From the NCBI GenBank assembly GCA_029168955.1, contig JAPDOI010000039.1, positions 1,302,001-1,366,000 on the forward strand: 64,000 bases of DNA. The letters are read 5' to 3'. The notes below the pieces were generated by a model that saw only the letters and a program-made list of their open reading frames with translations, did not search any database and was not told where the DNA came from. Origin of the DNA: Aplectana chamaeleonis. Its lineage: Eukaryota; Nematoda; Chromadorea; Rhabditida; Cosmocercidae. Below are positions 56,851 to 64,000 of the stretch, piece after piece (positions within the stretch are counted from its first letter, which is position 1; each line of letters starts with the position of its first letter). The position numbers and the translations under genes were made by a program.

Positions 56851-58419
56851 TGCTGTCGGTTCCGAACAGAGGTGTCCAAGAAATTCTTTTCAGGAGACGG
56901 AAAACAGAAAGCCTAATTTGACAGAAAACAGAAAATTTTCGATTAATCAATAAAAAGCGCTCCTCATGGATATTCACGCGAGAATTTTCATAGGATCAAA
57001 CTTTTTGAACAATTTAGCGTAATGAATCATGTAATCTCACTTGATACTTTACTTTGATACTTAGACGGCTCGCCTTCACAGATCGTGCGAGCACCAGCAC
57101 AACTTCCACTCGTCTCGTTCTCTCGCAATCTTTGATCTTGGTGGCAGTCTGTTTCGTCTTTGCATTCGATCACGATCACTGAGCCTGGGGCCGGATGCAT
57201 GAACGCGATTGTCGGGGTTGGAGCAGGCGCCTGGCACGCAGGGCAGCGAAATCGGCATGCTAAGGGCTATTAGGGGCACTGCCCCTGAATGCCCCGACTA
57301 GGAAGCTGGAGCAGCGGCTGCCCCGGCTAGGGCAAGAAAGCGGCCACGCTGCAAGAATCGACTTTTTTTCTATTCCTCCGACTTTATTTTTCTATTTTCA
57401 CTTCTTGTTAAAAGTTATATGCTTGAAGCTTTCGCCTATAAAAGAATTGATTTCATTTTCGATAACTTCTCCTCATATCTTTTTATACTCCTGCTTTTGA
57501 GCACTTTCTTCACGTTTTCATTGAATAAATTCCATAATACTGCGCGCATCTACGATCCATGAATTCATGTGCTAAAGTTTCAGTAAAATGAAGAACTTTT
57601 GAAAAAGGAAGTTTCAGAAAAATTTGTTCACGAATTGTCCTATATTTTTTCCTGGGAGTAGTGAATCTCGACACACGTAAAGTCCAGTGTTTTGGGAAAC
57701 CATCCGTATTTACAGCTAAATTTCGCTATTCATTACGTCCAAACTCATCCGGCAGATCCTTTGAGTTTCGAAAGATAGGTGTAGCGAATTCGGTGTTTTA
57801 CGTGTTGGTTGTAAAAAAAACTTTAGGCGAGAATATATTTTCGCGTCAGGCAATCCTTCAATTGAACAGAGAGCATTTTTTGAAAATCTCTTGAAAAACG
57901 TGATTGCTAGAACTGACGTTGTTTGTACATTTATTTTGCATATCGAGAATTTTTGAGTAATTTATGATTTTTGTGAAAAAAAATAGATACGTGACGAATA
58001 TCTTTCGCCTGATCACGAGTGTTACTCATGCTGACATTTTCAGTGCGCTTGGGCACAAGTATAATTCTGCTGGCAGTTTCTGCTCGTAAGCCCAAACCTC
58101 GAGCACAAGGAGACGAGCATTACCTTTTTACCCTCCATTGTGCATAGTCGCACTGCTATCGTAAGAGACACAGCTGCATCTGAGCAGGACTGGTTTGACA
58201 TATTGAATTGTGTCGTAATTCTTCGCCATTGGTGTTCCCATCACTCGATTACAAGTTCTCAAGACAACTGTTTTGCCACCACCGAAAAATATTAGTGTTA
58301 CCTGACTTCGCACCAAAGTCAGAAATTTCAGAAGCTTGACTCCGATTTTTTCATATCATCTCAGCTGTGCTCGGCTAATCGATCGTAGGTTTCAGATGTA
58401 AAATGGCGCGCGGGGGTGC
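56851..58419. other. No gene recognised; repeat S at 57180-57275
   Basis: The GC-rich stretch 57180-57275 matches 556-655 in reverse. The rest is AT-rich with only short frames. Confidence 0.4.
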
Positions 58420-59110
58420 GTAGTGATGATGAGAAATTGTACCCAGAGTAAATCGACCACGCTGTACTCAAATATCCTACTCTTATGACTCCTAGTTTTC
58501 TGAATTGACGACTTCCGGCGGGACCACACCTGAAAAAGGTGTGATCCCCTTTAGTGTAGCGGTCTTCAGCGCTCATCTGAGATGGCGAAAAATTGTATCT
58601 AGAGTGAATCGACCACGCTGGACTCAAATATCCTACTCTTATGACTCCTAGTTTTCTGAATTGACGACTTCCGGCGGGACCACACCTGAGAAAGGTGTGA
58701 TCCCCTGTAGTGTAGCGGTCTTCAGCGCTCATCTGAGATGGCGAAAAAATTGTATCTAGAGTGAATCCACCACGCTGGACTCAAATATCCTACTCTTATG
58801 AAAGCTAGTTCTCAGAATTGACGACTTCCGGCGGGACTAAACCTGAAAGGTGTGATCGCTTATAGTGTAGCGATCTTCAGCGTTCATCTGAGATGGTGAA
58901 AGTGAGTATACAGGGTGAATCGCCTCCGCCCAACTCAAATAGCCTACTATCATGACTCCTAGTTTTCAAAATTGTCGACTTCCGGCGTACCATACAGTGT
59001 AGCGCCCTTCAGCGTCGATTTTGAACGGTCAAAGTTGATATATTTACTTTGTATGTCAATCATGCTTGACTCGAATATCCTACTCTCGTGACTCGTAAGA
59101 GAATATGGAC
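58420..59110. repeat. 156-bp tandem repeat, about 4.4 units
   Basis: The phrase TTGACGACTTCCGGCG recurs at 58505, 58661, 58818 and (as TTGTCGACTTCCGGCG) 58972, spacing 154-157 bp. Units 1 and 2 are almost identical; 3 and 4 are increasingly diverged. Units 1-3 contain a short hairpin, CACACCTGAAAAAGGTGTG. A 123-codon minus-strand frame spans two units and repeats itself. Confidence 0.9.
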
Positions 59111-59544
59111 TCCAGGCGAGATTGAACCCTTTTTTAGACATCCGCATTTTATAACACAGCAGAAGCTGTTACCTCTTACTTATACTTTTGCACTTTCAGC
59201 TCCTCTCTACATAAATGCAATAAGTTCTGTTTGTGCTCTCGTCCTCTCAAATATCCGAATTTTTCGCCAAGCATTGGCTTCGAGCTGTCAGGTTTGGTTT
59301 TTTAACCATTTGACAATTTTTACTCACCATTTGAACACGACAAGAGAAATTTTACTGCAGTGAAACGTTAGAGGTATGTAAATCAGCTGGATAAACTGCT
59401 TGAACACATTAGCTCTTGATGGGGGTGGGAGAAAAGGGTCGAAAATTGACCTACTAACGTTCCTGGGGGGTCTGAGCAAGGTTTCCATAAGAGGGGGGTC
59501 TGAGCAAAACTGGCCGGCTCGCATCTCGTGCAGTACCCTGCCCC

Positions 59545-59767
59545 GCGGAGAAGATTTGACTACCTTCACAGTCATATGCCTATCATTTAAATACGATTTA
59601 AACCATTCAAATAGTCTGTCACGAATTCCGAGAAACTCCAATTCTGCTAAAAGTTTGTTGTGGCTGACCTTATCGAATGTTTTTGAGAAGTCAAAGAAAA
59701 TTATGTCTACAGAGCCACCGGTGTTCATAGAACAACTCCAATCAGAAAAGGCATCAATTAAGTTCAA
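59545..59767 (-). pseudogene. CR1-type reverse transcriptase fragment
   Basis: Minus strand: SVDIIFFDFSKTFDKVSHNK (first catalytic D motif), FLGIRDRLFEWFKSYLNDRH and MTVKVV. Broken on both sides: at 59545 it joins unrelated sequence, and at 59767 it abuts the candidate exon. It covers a segment just downstream of that kept in 4155-5832. Confidence 0.8.
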
Positions 59768-59801
59768 AGAAGTTGAAGCAACTGGTAAGAAACCGTGTCA
59801 G

Positions 59802-60011
59802 ACTTTCTTGAGATCGATTTGACACACTTCCACCAAATTTTGTCACGGGCCCAAAATATGCTTGTACTTCCTGAGCGACCTGATAAATGGGCACAGTTCC
59901 TATGGTTCATAAGAGATTTTGAGAGGGATCGCGCCGTTCCGCCTTCGCCGAACTTTTTCTTCCGTGCGGCACGCATGTCGCATGAGTTGACGAAAGCAAT
60001 TCTCAAAACTC
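59802..60011 (+). CDS. Candidate cellular exon 1 (unknown gene)
   Basis: An open, non-repetitive frame: FLEIDLTHFHQILSRAQNML, LPERPDKWAQFLWFIRDFER and SPNFFFRAARMSHELTKAIL. An AG precedes it at 59800-59801 (weak, not T-rich; another lies at 59809-59810). A GT at 60012 ends it in the phase that fits the exon at 60705, giving KTHDVHDL across the junction. The donor (GTCCTC) is poor, and if unused the frame stops at 60022. Membership in the same gene is inferred from strand, distance and phase. Family not recognised. Confidence 0.4.
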
Positions 60012-60704
60012 GTCCTCTCTAATATCCGCCACTTTCACACCGATCTGACTTTTTCAGGCATCTTAAAAACTTTCTCTCGAGGTTTCCCCTCTGCATGACA
60101 TTTCCTCAATAACAGGCATTTCTATTGAAAGGAGAAACGTAAACAACTTCCATTCCTGCATTGAGTGATTCCAGTTCTCGAGCCGACAATAGAGTTTCGG
60201 AACCTCGCAAATAAAAACAAAGCGTGTGGCAGCATGTGGCGAGCGCATCGGTGTACGACCCCTCTCCTTGCAGAAGACCTAGGATTTGCCGATCCGCCTG
60301 AGGTGTGTGGTTGAAATTTTTTGATTTGGCCAAATGTTAAACGGCCTCCCATAGCAATATTTTGTTTTATTTTCGTATTTACCAACCCCGCATTAAAAGT
60401 TTTTTATCCAAAATCTCACAATTCCCTTCTCATCACCCGTTGGCAAGATATCCGGTACCGCTTGGCCCTGGTGGTGGGCCCCCAAAATTTGATAAGGGGT
60501 AATTGTGTTTTGGTTTCGAATCGGCCACGCGCGCAACGCCTTTTTCGAAATCTCATTTCAGAAAGAACGTAGAAACTAGCTCTAAATTGTATTAGAAAGA
60601 GCGCAAAAAAAAACTGGCATTACTACACAAAAGTGGTTTGGAATGGTTTTCGAGAAAAAAAGGGAAAACCCGTCTGTTTTTATTGTTGATCTCCTTTCTT
60701 TCAG

Positions 60705-60888
60705 ACGACGTTCACGATCTTGTTGCTACACATAAAATTGAGCTGGGGAGCTCATTTTCGGCTATCTTAAAATCTTGGGTTTACATACTTAATAAGTCGT
60801 GGTGCACGAAAACCGCTTGGGCATGCTACGCCTGTGGAGACAAGGGTGTTTTGGTGGAGCTGCAGCCAATTAACACCGGTCGTCGGAG
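60705..60888 (+). CDS. Internal exon of a cellular gene, CxxC-containing protein
   Basis: A 184-bp exon with a strong acceptor (CTCCTTTCTTTCAG) and a consensus donor (GGAG|GTAAGTACT). It encodes DVHDLVATHKIELGSSFSAI, KSWVYILNKSWCTKTAWACY and ACGDKGVLVELQPINTGRR. CYACG gives a CxxC pair, and the next exon supplies RCMSH, a third cysteine 19 residues on. This could be a zinc-binding element, but I recognise no named domain. It is the best-supported cellular exon in the window. Confidence 0.65.
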
Positions 60889-61179
60889 GTAAGTACTGAA
60901 TTTTTTTTGCCTGTTGCACAAAGTGCCGCAATGATTTTTGATTGTTGATGTCTCTAAGTCACTTGTTTGGGAAATTCTTCTCATCATGCAAAATCGAACA
61001 TCACTGATCAATAATATCGATTTTTCGCATGTTGCGCGGAATGCGGCAATGAGTAGCATTTTTATGTTTGTGGGTCATAGGTTTCAAAAGTTGTACTCAT
61101 AAGACAAAATTGTCTGTTAGATGCTTCATCATTCCAAAATGGAAATCGTGGAGCAAAATTAATGTCAGAATGAGAACCT

Positions 61180-61330
61180 TCGGTAAAAATATGTCGAATT
61201 TCTGGAAATTTAGCTTCCTGGCTAAAGTAACGATTTGGCAATGCCATTTAGCTTTAGCAGTCAGAAGAAAATTTGAAAATATCTTGAAATATCCTAAAAA
61301 TGATTTGGCGTAAAACAGCCTGGAATAATA
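61180..61330. repeat. Left arm of inverted repeat around the RTE copy
   Basis: GATTTGGCGTAAAACAGCCT and upstream blocks (GGAAATTTAGCTTCCTGGCT, CGATTTGGCA) match 63285-63420 in reverse. It looks like the arm of a foldback element into which the RTE landed. Confidence 0.65.
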
Positions 61331-61341
61331 AAAAGCGAGGA

Positions 61342-62942
61342 GGTAAAGTGACTTACTTGATTTGACTTAATCGGTTGGCTTTCGCTTGACGCGGTCATTC
61401 CGCTTCACCGAGGCGTGCCGTCCTAATAGTCAGCCGTGTCCATTTTTCACAGCAGGGTTGAGCAGCGTTGTGAACGGCCACAACGGGGGTAGTAAAATTT
61501 CAAGAAATTTTCTGAAAAAAAATTTAGGAGGGGTCGTAAAACTTTTAATGCGGTACATGATCCTTTCGCGTCCACACGTCAGCCGCGACCGAACTGTACC
61601 CTAAAAATATTACAGCAACTTTCGCTTCTTTTCAAATTTTGACACTAGAAAAAGCTAAAAACAAATTTGGTCCCAGGGTACTCCTGAGGGGTCGTAAAAT
61701 TTTGAGAATTTTTTCAAAAAAAGAAAATTTGGGGTGGGGTCGTAGCCGCCACAAAAATCGCCACAACGGCCTGCTCAACCTTGTTTCACGTTCTTCAGCC
61801 ATAATTTGAACACACTCCCTCCAACTGTCACTATTCCATTTCCTGCGAAATAAAACATCGCGCCTGAACTGCCTTTCGAAGCCAAGTGACTTCAAATCCT
61901 CTTTCACCACACCCGTCCAGAACTTTCGCCTACGCCCAGGTGGCCGTTTCCAGACAGGATTTAGAAGCATTCTTAAACCGTGTTGTACGAGACGATCCGG
62001 CGTTCTTCTTAGTATATGCCCGAGCAGTCAAAGTCGAATTTCCATTGCTGCTTGAGATGGCGTTAGGAGATGCTGGCAACTCCCTCGTGTCAAGCGTTGA
62101 TGTACTGCGTCGATTGCCTTGTAAAGATCTTCGTTATGGCATACACGCGGCCAGAAATATCCAAGCAAACGCCTAAAAAGCTTTCTCTCCGTGCAATCTA
62201 GCCTTTTTATCTGCGTCTTCGGTGCTGCCCGCGTCTCCGATTCGTACATTATGGTAGGGCGAATAGCGGATAGGTAGACGCGCAACTTGACTTCCTTCGC
62301 GATGGTGGTAGACCACAAACACTTGGTTAGAGAATTAAATGCAGACGTAGCTCTCGCACATCGTTGTCGAATATCCGCTGCATAACTACCATCGTTCTTC
62401 AGCAAACAGCCCAAATAACAGAAATCGTCCACCAGTTCGATACGTTGTCCGTCCACACAAACTCCCGTTGATGGCCTCTGAGAGACCCACATCTGCTTGC
62501 ATTTGTCAGGACGAAGACGAAGTCCATAGGCTGCGGCATACTTTGAAACGAGGTTCACAATTCTTTGCAGTATTGCGTTGTTTTCAGCGAATAACACAAT
62601 GTCGTCGGCGTACTCCGAGTCGACAAATGAGCGTCTTGATGGTGTTAGTATCACGTCTGCAGGAAACTGTTCCGCAGCTTTACGCATGATGTCATCAACG
62701 GCGAAGTTGAAAAGAAAAGGTCCTGCAACGGCTCTTTGCCTTACTCATGTTTTCACCTCGAAAGCTGACGTAAATCCGACAGGTGTACGAACTGCTGCAG
62801 TTGTTCCTTTGTTCATGTCCTCGATTAACCGAACATGCTTTTCCGGGACTCCATCTGCTCGCAGAGCATTGAGCAATCGATCACGATGAGGAGAGTCGAA
62901 CGCGGCTTCAAAGTCTAAAAAAGCAAGCTGTAATGGCTTGTG
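61342..62942 (-). pseudogene. RTE retrotransposon, 5'-truncated copy with a hAT MITE inside
   Basis: The minus-strand 3' end has the same CGGAATGACCGCGTCAAGCG sequence and AAGTC-type tail as the 47.7-51 kb copy. It retains LQLAFLDFEAAFDSPHR (first catalytic D intact, unlike copy 1), GTTAAVRTPVGFTSAF, EYADDIVLFAENNA (catalytic DD) and LYKAIDAVHQRLTRG, with shifts near 62740 and 62020. It starts abruptly within the RT at about 62942. A MITE splits its last coding part. Confidence 0.88.
61453..61783. mobile_element. hAT-type MITE inside the RTE copy
   Basis: 331 bp; CAGGGTTGAGCAGCGTTGTG to CAACGGCCTGCTCAACCTTG. Flanks are TTTCACAG (61445-61452) and TTTCACGT (61784-61791), an 8-bp duplication with two later changes in the left copy: the intact RTE reads through as TTTCACG at this point. 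The interior has GGGGTCGTA motifs in one orientation. Confidence 0.85.
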
Positions 62943-63284
62943 AAGTGAAATAACTAAATATATGATTTGGCGGTCAATCATAGACCAACAATTTGGGAGT
63001 AGTGACAGAGCAGGGGTCGAATCTTGCAAGCCTCTCCGTTAAACTTTTCAAGGCGAAATCAAGCGCGACATGGTTTGGAGCGTTGCGTTCACCTAGTTTG
63101 ACCTATGCTGATTCCATAATTATAGCTTTCAGCCAACGCTTAATGTGCGCTCCTGATTTTGCTCTGATAAGTTCAACGTAAAGATTATAAATTCGATCCT
63201 TCGTCAGTCACTACGTCTGGATAGTTGGTCTATGATTGACAGTTAAATCGTGTTTTTGTTACTTCGCTTCATTTCCTACCTTTT

Positions 63285-63420
63285 TATTACTTCAGGCTGT
63301 TTTACGCCAAATCACTTTTAAGATTTTCGAGATATTTTGTAACTTTTTGAGTTCTAAAAGCACTGACAAATCGTCACTTTTAACAGGAAGCCAAATTTTC
63401 AGAATATTGGTGATGCAAAT
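63285..63420. repeat. Right arm of inverted repeat around the RTE copy
   Basis: AGGCTGTTTTACGCCAAATC and following blocks mirror 61180-61330. Confidence 0.65.
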
Positions 63421-63456
63421 GCTCCTAAGTGTTCCTGGAATGTTTTCCATTTACAG

Positions 63457-63523
63457 ATGTATGAGCCACTATCGTTCGTTGATCGCCCAGCAGAAAGCGC
63501 AGACAATGGCGGCGTGGAAGTAG
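63457..63523 (+). CDS. Terminal exon of the same gene
   Basis: An acceptor TTTTCCATTTACAG precedes the exon. The phase matches 60888 exactly (AG + A = Arg), giving RRRCMSHYRSLIAQQKAQ, then TMAAWK and a TAG stop at 63521-63523. The intron it closes (60889-63456, 2.57 kb) contains the RTE copy, its hAT MITE and an inverted-repeat pair. No AATAAA is evident just after the stop. Confidence 0.6.
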
Positions 63524-64000
63524 AGTTCACGTAACAAATTTAGTCTTATGAATGGATGGGGCGGCGACGGTAGATCGCTGCTCGCGAATCGAAAACCAGT
63601 TGGTCAGTGATGCCGCCAACACCGCATGGCCAGCCGCCTGGTCCATGCGTCAGTCATCGAATGCAGAAGACATACTTACCATACCTGTTGTAATGTTTTC
63701 AATACAACAGTTTTGTAATCCATTCACGGGTCGTATGCCCCATACCACAGAAATCACTTGAGGACATTACATACAAGGGTGAATTCCCATCAGATTAAAT
63801 ACTTGAACCTTAGCAACTTCGTTGAGGCCTCTAGGACAATCGTGGAAACATCAAGAGAATTCCTCCAGTAATCACATCGGCTAGCACTATTACACTGCTT
63901 GAACCACATTCCTCGGCACCAAAAAAACTCTTCACCGAACATTCCCGCCACATTATCTGATGATTGGAAATTTCAACAATCCATGTGATGGTACATAAAG
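63524..64000. other. Downstream of the candidate gene; nothing recognised
   Basis: A 69-codon frame at 63552-63761 has no support beyond being open. It would include the 3' untranslated region of the preceding gene if that model is right. Confidence 0.3.

Overview
Eukaryotic, repeat-dominated intergenic DNA, most likely from a parasitic nematode of the hookworm/strongylid type. This is an inference from the element mix (RTE and CR1 LINEs, a Penelope-like element with a GIY-YIG domain, Tc1 and mariner transposons, very many short palindromic MITEs) and from short introns with T-rich acceptors. No rRNA, intact tRNA, operon or prokaryotic signal was seen. Most open frames are fragments of transposons or chance frames in repeats.

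Layout. 1-8 kb: palindromic TA-flanked MITEs, a TTCGAA-rich element split by a head-to-head pair of 5'-truncated Penelope copies (1753-3964), then a CR1 LINE fragment split by a hAT MITE with a perfect 8-bp duplication. 8-31 kb: almost solid MITEs, many nested (C2, F and E2 inside a CTCAGACG element; A5 inside C3 inside a 1.3-kb foldback that abuts a deleted mariner), TATCCG-rich blocks, a 42-bp coding-phase tandem repeat and two long hairpins. 31-43 kb: more MITEs, then a CR1-type LINE (LINE-A, + strand) interrupted by a nearly complete second LINE (LINE-B, - strand, 35504-39208) with a 14-bp target duplication and a 2A-like motif. 43-54 kb: MITEs and a nearly full-length but frameshifted RTE retrotransposon (47.9-50.9 kb). 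54.7-56.8 kb: a Tc1-type transposon with complete TIRs whose transposase is split by a TTAA-flanked MITE. 58.4-59.1 kb: a 156-bp minisatellite. 59.8-63.5 kb: the best candidate cellular gene, three exons whose last intron is filled by an inverted-repeat element, a 5'-truncated RTE and a hAT MITE.

The main unifying signal is a superfamily of at least 13 non-autonomous elements (about 6.7 kb, roughly a tenth of the window) that begin AGGCAG and sit in TTAA or near-TTAA targets. Two insertions can be checked against an internal reference: one restores a transposase reading frame when removed, and the other has an unoccupied copy of its target elsewhere in the window. Coordinates of repeat boundaries were read by eye; those with a stated target duplication are exact to a few bases, others are approximate.
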